NCBI RefSeq assembly: GCF_021341665.1
Contig: NZ_JAJTTH010000007.1
Coordinates: 62,001-126,000 of the forward strand
Direction: 5' to 3'
DNA: 64,000 nucleotides
DNA from: Pseudomonas sp. Au-Pse12
GTDB taxonomy: Bacteria; Pseudomonadota; Gammaproteobacteria; Pseudomonadales; Pseudomonadaceae
The notes beneath the pieces are model-generated. The model was given only the letters and a program-made list of their open reading frames with translations, was not told the DNA's origin and ran no database searches. Made by a program: the position numbers and the translations under genes. This document shows, piece after piece, positions 9,123 to 16,930 of this stretch (its first letter is position 1; each line of letters starts with the position of its first letter).

Positions 9123-10505
9123 ATGCCCCGCGTTTCCACCGTCAGCGAACGAGATATCTGGTGTCGAACCATCAGCCTGTTTCTCATCGGCTTCGTTTGC
9201 TACGCCCTGCCCTGGTCGGTATTCGCCGCTCTGCCCCTGGCCCCGGACAACACGCCGGTGCTGCGCATCCAGGGCTCCAACACCATTGGCGCTCGGCTGG
9301 GCCCGGCGCTGGTCAAGGGGTTGATGGAGGAACAGGGGGTGCGTGACATCAGGATCGCCGCCAGTGGCCGCGACAATGAACAACAGGTAGTGGGGCAAAC
9401 TACCCAGGGCCGCCCCGTGCGAGTGGACGTCGCCGCCCATGGCTCGAGCACCGGCTTTACCGCCCTGAAAACCGCCCGGGCCGACCTGGCCGCCGCTTCG
9501 CGACCGATCAAGGACAGTGAACTGGTGGACCTTGAAAGCCTCGGTGACCTGAAAAGCCCCAGCGCCGAGCAGGTGATCGCCATTGATGGGCTGGCAATCA
9601 TCCTGCATCCGCACAACCCGCTGAACCAACTCAACACCGAACAATTGGCCCGGCTGTTCAGCGGCGAAACCAAGACCTGGGAAGAGCTGGGCGGCGTGGG
9701 CGGCGCGGTGCACCTCTACGCCCGGGATGACCAGTCCGGCACCTACGACACCTTCAAGGAACTGGTGCTCAGCCATCGCGGCAAGACCCTGAGCGCCAGC
9801 GCCAAGCGTTTCGAATCCAGCGAGCAGCTGTCCGACGCCGTCAGTCACGACCCGCAGGGCATCGGTTTCATCGGCCTGCCCTATGTGCGCCAAGCCAAGG
9901 CGGTGGCCATCGTCGACGGTGACTCGCAGCCGATGCTGCCACTCAACAGCCTGATCGCCACCGAGGATTACCCGCTATCACGGCGCCTGTACCTGTACCT
10001 GCCGCCCAATGGGCAGAATCCCTGGGCCGATGCCCTGGTGAGTTTCGCCCAGAGCGCCAAAGGCCAGGCCATCGTCGCAGCCAACGGTTTTATCGCCCAG
10101 ACCGTGCAGGCCATGCGCGTTGTTCCCAGCCCACAGATGCCCGAGGCTTACCAGGCGCTGACCCGCCAGGCACAACGCCTGACGGTCAACTTTCGTTTTG
10201 AGGAAGGCAGCGCCAGCCTGGACAACAAGGCCCGCCAGGACCTCAACCGAGTCCTTGACTACCTGCGCCAGCACGACAAGATGAACCGCCAGGTAACCCT
10301 GGCCGGTTTTGGCGACCCCAAGGATGACCCGGCGCGCGCGGCGCTGCTGTCCAAGCTGCGGGCCATGGCGGTGCGCCGGGAACTGGTGAAGAGCGGCGTG
10401 GTATTTCGCGAGATTCGCGGTTTCGGCGCCGAGCTGCCGGTAGCGGCCAACAGCGCCGACGAGGGGCGGATCAAGAACCGCCGCGTGGAAGTCTGGGTCT
10501 ACTGA
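9123..10505 (+). CDS. Phosphate-binding (PstS-like) domain fused to an OmpA peptidoglycan-binding domain
   Basis: A 460-residue exported protein. A long signal peptide (about residues 1-35, hydrophobic core ISLFLIGFVCYALPWSVFA) precedes a PstS-type periplasmic binding domain (about 45-330) with IQGSNTIGARLGPALVKG, DQSGTYDTFKELVL and DPQGIGFIGLPYV, the blocks that grip phosphate in PstS. The last 110 residues form an OmpA-C domain (VNFRFEEGSASLDNKARQDL and NRRVEVWV at the end) that should hold it to peptidoglycan. No ABC transporter genes are nearby, so it may act as a wall-anchored phosphate collector or sensor rather than a classic permease partner. A Pho box upstream suggests induction at low phosphate. 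Confidence 0.9.
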   Translation: MPRVSTVSERDIWCRTISLFLIGFVCYALPWSVFAALPLAPDNTPVLRIQGSNTIGARLGPALVKGLMEEQGVRDIRIAASGRDNEQQVVGQTTQGRPVRVDVAAHGSSTGFTALKTARADLAAASRPIKDSELVDLESLGDLKSPSAEQVIAIDGLAIILHPHNPLNQLNTEQLARLFSGETKTWEELGGVGGAVHLYARDDQSGTYDTFKELVLSHRGKTLSASAKRFESSEQLSDAVSHDPQGIGFIGLPYVRQAKAVAIVDGDSQPMLPLNSLIATEDYPLSRRLYLYLPPNGQNPWADALVSFAQSAKGQAIVAANGFIAQTVQAMRVVPSPQMPEAYQALTRQAQRLTVNFRFEEGSASLDNKARQDLNRVLDYLRQHDKMNRQVTLAGFGDPKDDPARAALLSKLRAMAVRRELVKSGVVFREIRGFGAELPVAANSADEGRIKNRRVEVWVY

Positions 10506-10513
10506 ACCATTGA

Positions 10514-10537
10514 CCGGCCTGCCGTCGAACAGGCCGG
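10514..10537. terminator. GC-rich hairpin between convergent genes
   Basis: Perfect 8-bp stem CCGGCCTG / CAGGCCGG with an 8-base loop, eight bases after the PstS-OmpA stop and just before the end of the convergent acyl-CoA dehydrogenase. There is no T run, so it is a weak terminator candidate or an mRNA 3'-end stabiliser. Confidence 0.4.
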
Positions 10538-10548
10538 CTGCATGCCCC

Positions 10549-11778
10549 TCAATGCCCGCCGCGCATCAGCTCTTTGGGCACATATTTGCCGATCTCGTAC
10601 TTGCCGATCGCCGCACGGTGCACTTCATCCGGGCCGTCGGCCAGGCGCAGGGTGCGCTGCATCGCATACATGTAGGCCAGCGGGAAGTCGTTGGAAACCC
10701 CGGCCCCGCCGTGCATCTGGATCGCCCGGTCGATCACCCGCAGGGCCACGTTCGGCGCCACCACCTTGATCTGGGCAATCTCGCTCTTGGCCACCTTGTT
10801 GCCCACGGTGTCCATCATGTATGCGGCCTTCAGCGTCAGCAGCCGGGCCATGTCGATTTCCATCCGCGAGTCGGCGATCTTGTCGATGTTGCCGCCCAGG
10901 CGCGCCAGCGGCTTGCCAAACGCGGTGCGGTTCACCGAACGCTTGCACATCAGTTCCAGGGCCCGCTCGGCCATGCCGATGGAGCGCATGCAGTGGTGGA
11001 TCCGACCCGGGCCAAGGCGACCCTGGGCAATCTCGAAACCACGGCCCTCCCCCAGCAGCACGTTCTCGTAGGGCACGCGGACGTTGTCGAACAGCACTTC
11101 GGCATGACCATGTGGCGCATCGTCGTAGCCGAACACCGGCAATGGACGAACAATCTTCACCCCGGGGGTATCCACCGGCACCAGGATCATCGAGTGCTGC
11201 TGGTGGCGCGGCGCATCGGGGTTGCTCAGGCCCATGAAGATCAGGATCTTGCAGCGCGGATCGCAGGCGCCCGAGGTCCACCACTTCTTGCCGTTGATCA
11301 CCCACTGATCGCCCTCGCGCACGGCACGGGCCGCCATGTTGGTGGCATCGGACGAGGCCACATCCGGCTCGGTCATGGCGAAGGCGGAACGGATCTCACC
11401 GCGCAGCAGCGGTTCCAGCCAGCGCTGTTTCTGCTCTTCGCTGGCATAGCGCACCAGCACTTCCATATTCCCGGTGTCCGGCGCCGAGCAATTGAAAGGC
11501 TCGGGGCCCAGCAGCGAACGGCCCATGATTTCCGCCAGGGGTGCATATTCAAGGTTGCTCAGGCCAGCGCCCAGTTCCGACTCAGGCAGAAACAAATTCC
11601 ACAGACCTTCAGCCTTGGCCTTGAGTTTCAGCTCTTCCATGATGGCGGTCGGTTGCCAGCGATCGCCTTCGGCAACCTGGCGCTCGAAGACCGCTTCAGC
11701 CGGATAAACATAGGCATCCATGAACGCGGTGACGCGCTCACGCAGTTCCTGAACCTTGGGGGAATAGGCGAATTCCAT
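10549..11778 (-). CDS. Acyl-CoA dehydrogenase, ACAD10/11 type
   Basis: A 409-residue FAD-dependent acyl-CoA dehydrogenase. Signature blocks are present: FAMTEPDVASSDATNMAARA (FAD/substrate loop), WVINGKKWWTSGA, VPYENVLLGEGRGFEIAQ and, near the end, RAIQMHGGAGVSNDFPLA with LADGPDEVHR. The ACAD10/11 subgroup has an Asp/Glu in this last region and is thought to handle branched, 4-hydroxy or very long acyl-CoAs; the substrate here is unknown. A LysR regulator is divergently transcribed 180 bases away and is the obvious candidate controller. Confidence 0.9.
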   Translation of the reverse strand: MEFAYSPKVQELRERVTAFMDAYVYPAEAVFERQVAEGDRWQPTAIMEELKLKAKAEGLWNLFLPESELGAGLSNLEYAPLAEIMGRSLLGPEPFNCSAPDTGNMEVLVRYASEEQKQRWLEPLLRGEIRSAFAMTEPDVASSDATNMAARAVREGDQWVINGKKWWTSGACDPRCKILIFMGLSNPDAPRHQQHSMILVPVDTPGVKIVRPLPVFGYDDAPHGHAEVLFDNVRVPYENVLLGEGRGFEIAQGRLGPGRIHHCMRSIGMAERALELMCKRSVNRTAFGKPLARLGGNIDKIADSRMEIDMARLLTLKAAYMMDTVGNKVAKSEIAQIKVVAPNVALRVIDRAIQMHGGAGVSNDFPLAYMYAMQRTLRLADGPDEVHRAAIGKYEIGKYVPKELMRGGH

Positions 11779-11885
11779 GGGCAGTTCTACCTTTGTGAAG
11801 AACGGGTGTTGGGGGACTGAAATCGATGCTAGATCAGCTACGAAAATTTACCTAGCCTATTCTCGGCGTGTATTAACATTCATCA

Positions 11886-11900
11886 CCGATATATGATCGG
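11886..11900. promoter_or_regulatory. Candidate LysR box between the acyl-CoA dehydrogenase and its divergent regulator
   Basis: CCGAT-ATATG-ATCGG is a 5-5-5 inverted repeat in the 180-bp divergent intergenic region, containing the T-N11-A frame expected of LysR boxes. Binding is inferred only from position and symmetry. Confidence 0.45.
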
Positions 11901-11958
11901 CTGATTCCGAAGGCTTCCGAGCCCCTTCCACAGGCCCTAACAATAAGAGTGCAGCGCC

Positions 11959-12894
11959 ATGAATCTGAGCAAGGTCGACCTCAACCTCTTCATCGTTTTC
12001 GATGCGATCTACACCGAAGCCAACCTGACCCGCGCCGGGCAGATCGTCGGCATCACTCAGCCAGCGGTGTCCAACGCCCTGGCGCGGTTGCGTGAGACCT
12101 TCAACGACCCGCTGTTCGTGCGCACCGCCCAGGGCATGGTGCCCACGCCCATGGCGCAGAACATCATCGGCCCGGTGCGCAACGCCCTGTCGCTGCTGCG
12201 GGTTTCAGTACAGGAAAGTCGGATTTTCAACCCCCTGCAAGCAGTCAAGACGTACCGCATCAGCATGACCGACCTCACCGAAGCCGTGATCCTGCCTCCG
12301 CTGTTCCAGCGCCTGCGGCGCCTGGCCCCGACGGTGATCATCGAGAGCTTTCTCTCCAAGCGCCGGGAAACCACCAAGGAACTGGCGGCCGGGCGCCTGG
12401 ACTTCGCCGTCGACGCACCGCTCAATACCGACCCGCAGGTCCGTCACGTCAAGCTGATGGAAGACCGCTACGTGTGCGCCATGCGCAAGGGCCACCCGCT
12501 GGCGGGCAAGGAAAAGTTCAGCCTGGATGACTACCTGTCGCTGACCCACATCCATATCTCCAGCCGTCGCAGCGGCCTTGGGCACGTCGACCTGGCCCTG
12601 GGCAAGATGGGCATCCAGCGCAAGATCGCCCTGCGCTCCCAGCATTACCTGATGGCCTCCCAGGTATTGCAGCAGACCGACATGGTCATGACCGTGCCGG
12701 AACGCTTTGCCCGCCGCCACGAACTGCATGCATTCAATTTGCCGGTCAACGACGTGCCGCCCGTGGAAACCCACCTCTATTGGCACGAAAGCACCGACCA
12801 GGACCCGGCCAACCGCTGGATGCGCGAGCAGATGATCGAGCTCTGCCAGCAGGTCACGGCTTACGAAAAGAAGCTCGACCAGCAGACAGCCTGA
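11959..12894 (+). CDS. LysR-family transcriptional regulator
   Basis: A 311-residue LysR protein. The N-terminal winged helix is clear (LNLFIVFDAIYTEANLTRAG, then ITQPAVSNALARLRETFNDP and the NodD/NahR-like LFVRTAQGMVPTP), followed by a substrate-binding domain of the subgroup with KTYRISMTDLTEAVILPPL. It is divergent from an acyl-CoA dehydrogenase and probably activates it with an acyl-CoA or related coinducer; this is inference from arrangement. A REP hairpin follows its stop codon. Confidence 0.88.
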   Translation: MNLSKVDLNLFIVFDAIYTEANLTRAGQIVGITQPAVSNALARLRETFNDPLFVRTAQGMVPTPMAQNIIGPVRNALSLLRVSVQESRIFNPLQAVKTYRISMTDLTEAVILPPLFQRLRRLAPTVIIESFLSKRRETTKELAAGRLDFAVDAPLNTDPQVRHVKLMEDRYVCAMRKGHPLAGKEKFSLDDYLSLTHIHISSRRSGLGHVDLALGKMGIQRKIALRSQHYLMASQVLQQTDMVMTVPERFARRHELHAFNLPVNDVPPVETHLYWHESTDQDPANRWMREQMIELCQQVTAYEKKLDQQTA

Positions 12895-12900
12895 CCCCCC

Positions 12901-12941
12901 TCGCCGGCAAGCCTTCACTGCAGGAGCCGGCTTGCCGGCGA
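12901..12941. repeat. REP element (perfect 13-bp inverted repeat)
   Basis: TCGCCGGCAAGCC and GGCTTGCCGGCGA are exact reverse complements 15 bases apart, forming the well-known Pseudomonas extragenic palindrome with the GGAGCCGGCTTGCCGGCGA core. It lies directly after the LysR gene and may also serve as its transcript end. Confidence 0.85.
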
Positions 12942-12961
12942 ACGGGATCGGCTCGGACTGC

Positions 12962-12992
12962 TTGACGTATACGTAAACCTGCCTTTAGCTTA
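12962..12992 (+). promoter_or_regulatory. liuR promoter with LiuR operator
   Basis: TTGACGTATACGTAAA (12962-12977) matches the two sites in front of liuA (TTGACGTTTACGTAAA and TTTACGTTAACGTAAA). TTGACG at 12962-12967 serves as -35 and TAGCTT near 12986 as a plausible -10, with the long spacer typical of MerR-family promoters. LiuR autoregulation is known for this family and inferred here. Confidence 0.8.
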
Positions 12993-13019
12993 GCGCCAAG
13001 CCCCATCTTGAGCGCCTCC

Positions 13020-13424
13020 ATGAGCAGCCAGACCTACAGCATTTCCGACCTCGCTCGCGAGCTCGACATCACCACCCGAGCCATCCGTTTCTACGAAGAG
13101 CAAGGCCTTCTGGCCCCCGAGCGCCGTGGCCAGGAGCGCATCTACTCGCCTCGGGACAAGGTCAGCCTGAAACTGATCCTGCGCGGCAAGCGCATCGGCT
13201 TTTCCCTGGCGGAATGCCGCGAACTGATCGAGCTCTACGACCCGAGCAGCGGCAACCTGAAGCAGTTGCACAGCATGCTGGCGAAAATCGCCGAGCGCCG
13301 CGAACAGCTCGAACAGCAGTTGCTCGACATCGAGCAGATGAAACTGGAACTGGACACCGCCGAAGAGCGCTGCACCCAGGCCCTGGAACAGACCATCCAG
13401 AATCAGCAAAGCACGGCCCAATAA
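13020..13424 (+). CDS. liuR: LiuR, MerR-family regulator of leucine/isovalerate utilisation
   Basis: A 134-residue MerR protein: YSISDLARELDITTRAIRFY is the winged-helix DNA-binding segment, followed by EEQGLLAPERRGQERIYSPR and a dimerising coiled coil at about residues 80-125. No metal-binding cysteine pattern is present, in line with an acyl-CoA-type effector. It heads the liu cluster and three matching palindromes occur before liuR and liuA. I start at the ATG (MSSQTYS); a TTG four codons upstream is possible. Confidence 0.9.
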   Translation: MSSQTYSISDLARELDITTRAIRFYEEQGLLAPERRGQERIYSPRDKVSLKLILRGKRIGFSLAECRELIELYDPSSGNLKQLHSMLAKIAERREQLEQQLLDIEQMKLELDTAEERCTQALEQTIQNQQSTAQ

Positions 13425-13488
13425 TCATCGGGACACCCGCGCCCCAGCGCCGGCATCCACCCCCTCATTGATAAGAAGGTGAACCTGA

Positions 13489-14388
13489 ATGTCACTCCCC
13501 AGCCATGTACGCCTGATCGAAGTCGGCCCTCGCGACGGCCTGCAGAATGAAGCCCAACCCATCAGCGTCGAGGACAAGGTGCACTTGGTGGATGCCCTGA
13601 CCGCTGCCGGCCTGGGCTATATAGAAGTCGGCAGTTTCGTCTCGCCCAAGTGGGTGCCGCAGATGGCCGGCTCGGCCGAGGTCTTTGCCCGCATCCAGCG
13701 CAAGCCCGGGGTGGTCTACGGTGCGCTGGCGCCGAACCTGCGGGGTTTCGAGGACGCCCTGGCGGCGGGCGTCAAGGAAGTGGCCGTGTTCGCCGCCGCC
13801 TCGGAAGCCTTCTCCCAGCGCAACATCAATTGCTCCATCCGCGAAAGCCTGGAGCGTTTCGTACCGATCATGGACGCAGCCCAACAGCACGGGATCAGCG
13901 TACGCGGCTACGTGTCCTGTGTACTGGGCTGCCCCTATGAAGGCGAAGTGGCTCCAGAGCAAGTCGCCCTGGTCGCCCGCGAGCTATATGCCATGGGCTG
14001 CTACGAGGTCTCCCTGGGTGACACCATTGGCACCGGCACCGCCGGCGCCACCCGCCGCATGTTCGAGGTGGTAGGCGCCCAGGTGCCGCGGGAAAAACTC
14101 GCCGGGCACTTCCACGACACCTATGGCCAGGCCCTGGCCAACGTCTACGCCAGCCTGCTGGAGGGCATTGCGGTGTTCGACAGCTCGATCGCCGGGCTCG
14201 GCGGCTGCCCTTATGCCAAGGGCGCCAGCGGCAACGTCGCCACCGAAGACGTGCTCTACCTGCTCAACGGCCTGGGGATTCATACCGGTATCGACATGGA
14301 CCGCCTGATCGACGCCGGCCGACAGATCTGCAACGTGCTGGGGCGCCCTACGGGTTCCCGCGTAGCCAAGGCGCGTAACGCCGGTTGA
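13489..14388 (+). CDS. liuE: Hydroxymethylglutaryl-CoA lyase
   Basis: A 299-residue TIM-barrel lyase that splits 3-hydroxy-3-methylglutaryl-CoA into acetoacetate and acetyl-CoA, the last step of leucine degradation. Visible are EVGPRDGLQNE (metal and catalytic Arg-Asp), SLGDTIGTGTAG, HFHDTYGQALAN (metal-binding His pair) and GLGGCPYAKGASGNVATEDV with the active-site cysteine. It lies 64 bases after liuR with an AAGGTGA ribosome-binding site, so the two probably form one transcript. In P. aeruginosa liuE ends the liuABCDE operon; here it is separated from liuA-D by an sRNA gene and an acyl-CoA synthetase. Confidence 0.94.
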   Translation: MSLPSHVRLIEVGPRDGLQNEAQPISVEDKVHLVDALTAAGLGYIEVGSFVSPKWVPQMAGSAEVFARIQRKPGVVYGALAPNLRGFEDALAAGVKEVAVFAAASEAFSQRNINCSIRESLERFVPIMDAAQQHGISVRGYVSCVLGCPYEGEVAPEQVALVARELYAMGCYEVSLGDTIGTGTAGATRRMFEVVGAQVPREKLAGHFHDTYGQALANVYASLLEGIAVFDSSIAGLGGCPYAKGASGNVATEDVLYLLNGLGIHTGIDMDRLIDAGRQICNVLGRPTGSRVAKARNAG

Positions 14389-14404
14389 GACAATGTGCGG
14401 CCGG

Positions 14405-14446
14405 GTGTTACCGGCCACTCTGATCTGGGGCGGGAACGAGTAACAC
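14405..14446 (+). promoter_or_regulatory. Candidate CbrB upstream activating site for crcY
   Basis: GTGTTAC (14405-14411) and GTAACAC (14440-14446) form a perfect 7-bp inverted repeat about 85-120 bases before the sigma-54 promoter. The half-sites match the TGTTAC...GTAACA arms I recall for CbrB, but the gap is 28 bases rather than the shorter one I recall. The left arm also forms the loop of a GGCCGG/CCGGCC hairpin (14399-14416) after liuE. Confidence 0.5.
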
Positions 14447-14527
14447 GGAAACAGTTTGTCGATTTTCTTGTGCCACAGATTGTCCTACGAAAACATCAAG
14501 CCATTGATTTTAAAGGATTTTAAAAAG

Positions 14528-14544
14528 TTGGCACGGCTTCTGCT
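14528..14544 (+). promoter_or_regulatory. Sigma-54 promoter of crcY
   Basis: TTGGCACGGCTTCTGCT fits the consensus YTGGCACGrNNNTTGCW with one mismatch; GG (-24) and GC (-12) are exactly ten bases apart. Transcription should start near 14554. Confidence 0.88.
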
Positions 14545-14553
14545 ATCTCTATG

Positions 14554-14935
14554 GCATAACAAGAATAAAAAGCAGCAAACCTAATAAAAATAAGACGTAA
14601 CGACTCTGAGATAACAAAAACAACACGGCAGAGACGCAGCTAACAGATTTTTTTGGAGAAGGTGCAGTGTGCAGGAGGGCTTGCAAGAGCCACCCGCAAC
14701 CGGTCAGAGAACAATAAAACTACCCTGAGGTAGCTCCCGAACTGGTTGGATCGCCCTGGCGACACATTGAATCAGCGCTCAAAAAAATACGTTTGCTCTT
14801 GATCCCGGATGGGGATCGCCAAAAACAGCGGTAAAGGGCAACGGTTGCCAAAAACAACAATAGACCGCCCCTCAATAATAAAAAAAGAGCACGCAACGAC
14901 AAATTAAAGGGGAGCTTCGGCTCCCCTTTGTGCTT
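14554..14935 (+). ncRNA. crcY: CrcY-type small RNA (Crc/Hfq-sequestering, CrcZ family)
   Basis: About 380 nucleotides with no coding potential, bounded by a sigma-54 promoter and a strong terminator. It carries six A-rich CA motifs of the AANAANAA kind that the Hfq/Crc complex binds: 14558-14571, 14583-14593, 14613-14624, 14710-14720, 14850-14860 and 14874-14886. These RNAs act as decoys: when CbrA/CbrB signals a poor carbon source they titrate Hfq/Crc and relieve catabolite repression. As I recall, crcY of P. putida lies next to the HMG-CoA lyase gene, the same position as here, which is why I choose crcY over crcZ (next to cbrB) or crcX. The ends are estimated from the promoter and terminator. 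Confidence 0.88.
14906..14933 (+). terminator. Terminator of crcY
   Basis: A 10-bp perfect stem AAAGGGGAGC / GCTCCCCTTT closed by the stable TTCG tetraloop, with TTTGTGCTTT downstream. It ends the sRNA about 65 bases before the end of the convergent acyl-CoA synthetase. Confidence 0.88.
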
Positions 14936-14998
14936 TCTGTCATTCAGCTTTCCTGCCCATAAAGCGTGCACCGTGGCCGATGCACGCTCTATCTGTGG

Positions 14999-16702
14999 TC
15001 ACCCCCTGGCGATGCGCTCGTGCAACTCCTCGATGCTGATCTCGCGCATGCGGAACTTCTGGATCTTGCCGGTCACGGTCATCGGAAACTCTTCAACGAA
15101 CTTGAAGTAACGCGGCGTCTTGAAGTGGGCGATACGCTCCTTGCACCAGGTCTGCAGCTCCAGCTCATTGGCCGAATGGCCGGGGTGGAACTTGATCCAG
15201 GCGACGATCTCCTCGCCGTACCTGTCGCAGGGGATGCCGATTACCTGCACATCGGCCACCGCAGGATGGGTGAAGAAGAACTCCTCCAGCTCGCGCGGGT
15301 AAATGTTTTCCCCCCCGCGAATGATCATGTCCTTGTTGCGCCCGGCGATGCACACATAACCCTGCTCGTTCATGGTCGCCAGGTCACCGGTGTGCATCCA
15401 GCCAGCCTGGTCGAGGGATTCGCGGGTGCCCTGAGGGTTGTTCCAATAGCCAAGCATGACGCTGTAACCCCGGGTGCACAGTTCACCAATGGTGCCTCGC
15501 GGCACTACATTGCCGGCCTCATCGATGATCTTGCTCTCCAGGTGCGGCTGGGTCCGGCCCACCGTGGTAACGCGCAATTCCAGATCATCATCCGGCCCGG
15601 TCTGCAACGACACCGGGCTGGTTTCAGTCATGCCGTAGGCGATCTGCACTTCGCTCATGTGCATGTCGCTGATCACCCGGCGCATCACCTCGATCGGGCA
15701 AGTGGCCCCGGCCATGATCCCGGTGCGCAGGCTCGACAAGTCGAACTCGCCTCGCTGAGGCTGATCGAGCATGGCGATAAACATCGTGGGCACGCCGTAC
15801 AGGCCGGTAGCGCGCTCTTCGGCCACTGCAGTCAAGGTCAGCAGCGGATCAAAAGCATCGTTGGGATAGATCATGGTGGTGCCGTGGGTCACGCAACCCA
15901 GGTTGCCCATGACCATGCCGAAGCAGTGGTACAGCGGCACCGGGATCACCAATCGGTCCGCCGCCGTCAGGCCAAGGCTCTCGCCCACCATGTAACCGTT
16001 GTTGAGGATGTTGTAGTGGCTCAGGGTCGCGCCCTTGGGAAACCCGGTGGTGCCGGAGGTGTACTGGATATTCACCGGTTGGTCGAAATCCAGGCCGTCC
16101 TGACGCGCCCGCAACTGCTCGGCAGTGGCGCCTTTAGCCAACGCCGAAAACTGCGACCAGGGCAGGAAGCCCGACGGCGGCTGTGCATCCAGGCTGATCA
16201 CGCCGCGCAGTTCCGGCAGGCGTTCGCTGTGCAGTTGACCGATGGATTGCTCCGCCAATTCGGGGATCAGCCCCTGCAACATGCCGTGGTAGTCGGAGGT
16301 CTTGAAGGCGCCGGCACAGATCAGCCACTGGCAGCCGGACTGTTTGAGCACATATTCCAGTTCGGCACTGCGATAAGCCGGATTGATGTTCACCAGGATC
16401 ACGCCGATCTTGGCGCTGGCGAATTGTGCGATGCACCACTGGGCGCAGTTGGGGGCCCAGATCCCCAGGCGATCGCCGGTCTTCAGCCCCAGGGCCAGCA
16501 ACGCCCGGGCATGCAGGTCGACCGTCTCGCGCAGTTGCTGCCAGGTGTAACGCAGCTGCTGGTGGCGCACCACCAGGGCCTCGCCCTGAGGATAGGCGGC
16601 GACGGTGTTATCGAAAGCCTGGCCGATGGTCAGCGCCAGTAACGGCTTGTCTTGCGTACCACGGGTGTAACTGCGATCCGGCTGGAAACCCGAGTGTTCC
16701 AT
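14999..16702 (-). CDS. AMP-binding acyl-CoA synthetase of the LiuR regulon
   Basis: A 567-residue ANL-superfamily enzyme. The phosphate-binding loop IQYTSGTTGFPKGATLSHYN, the AYGMTETSPV block, GWMHTGDLATMNEQGYV and the catalytic lysine region TVTGKIQKFRMRE are all present, so it should make an acyl-CoA via acyl-AMP. It is divergent from liuA and the two LiuR palindromes lie in the shared promoter, so it probably activates isovalerate, another short branched acid, or a leucine-pathway acid. It lacks the about 650-residue length of acetoacetyl-CoA synthetase. Exact substrate is inference. Confidence 0.88.
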   Translation of the reverse strand: MEHSGFQPDRSYTRGTQDKPLLALTIGQAFDNTVAAYPQGEALVVRHQQLRYTWQQLRETVDLHARALLALGLKTGDRLGIWAPNCAQWCIAQFASAKIGVILVNINPAYRSAELEYVLKQSGCQWLICAGAFKTSDYHGMLQGLIPELAEQSIGQLHSERLPELRGVISLDAQPPSGFLPWSQFSALAKGATAEQLRARQDGLDFDQPVNIQYTSGTTGFPKGATLSHYNILNNGYMVGESLGLTAADRLVIPVPLYHCFGMVMGNLGCVTHGTTMIYPNDAFDPLLTLTAVAEERATGLYGVPTMFIAMLDQPQRGEFDLSSLRTGIMAGATCPIEVMRRVISDMHMSEVQIAYGMTETSPVSLQTGPDDDLELRVTTVGRTQPHLESKIIDEAGNVVPRGTIGELCTRGYSVMLGYWNNPQGTRESLDQAGWMHTGDLATMNEQGYVCIAGRNKDMIIRGGENIYPRELEEFFFTHPAVADVQVIGIPCDRYGEEIVAWIKFHPGHSANELELQTWCKERIAHFKTPRYFKFVEEFPMTVTGKIQKFRMREISIEELHERIARG

Positions 16703-16800
16703 GACGACCCCTATTGTCTTTATTAGTGGGTGTTCAGGAGCCTGGCCGATGGTGCGAAAAAGCCTGGCTCCAATCGAAAGCCTCGCTACTCTGGCGCAAG

Positions 16801-16859
16801 TTGACGTTTACGTAAAGGGCGATTGACAGCCATCGGTCGCAGGTTTACGTTAACGTAAA
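16801..16859. promoter_or_regulatory. Twin LiuR operators in the divergent liuA / acyl-CoA synthetase promoter
   Basis: TTGACGTTTACGTAAA (16801-16816) and the perfect palindrome TTTACGTTAACGTAAA (16844-16859), 43 bp apart (about four turns). A sigma-70 promoter toward liuA reads TTGACA (16823-16828), 17-bp spacer, TACGTT (16846-16851), so the second operator covers the -10. A third, matching site precedes liuR. Confidence 0.88.
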
Positions 16860-16930
16860 GGTGAGAGGCGGGCCGCGCCGTTCTCGACATCCTATTCCCT
16901 CGATAAAAACAAGTTTGAAGGTGCCCCGCC

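Noticed and set aside
14720..14971. A minus-strand frame of 83 codons within the crcY region
   Set aside because: The region has the A-rich motifs, sigma-54 promoter and terminator of an sRNA; the frame crosses the terminator and shows no ribosome-binding site.
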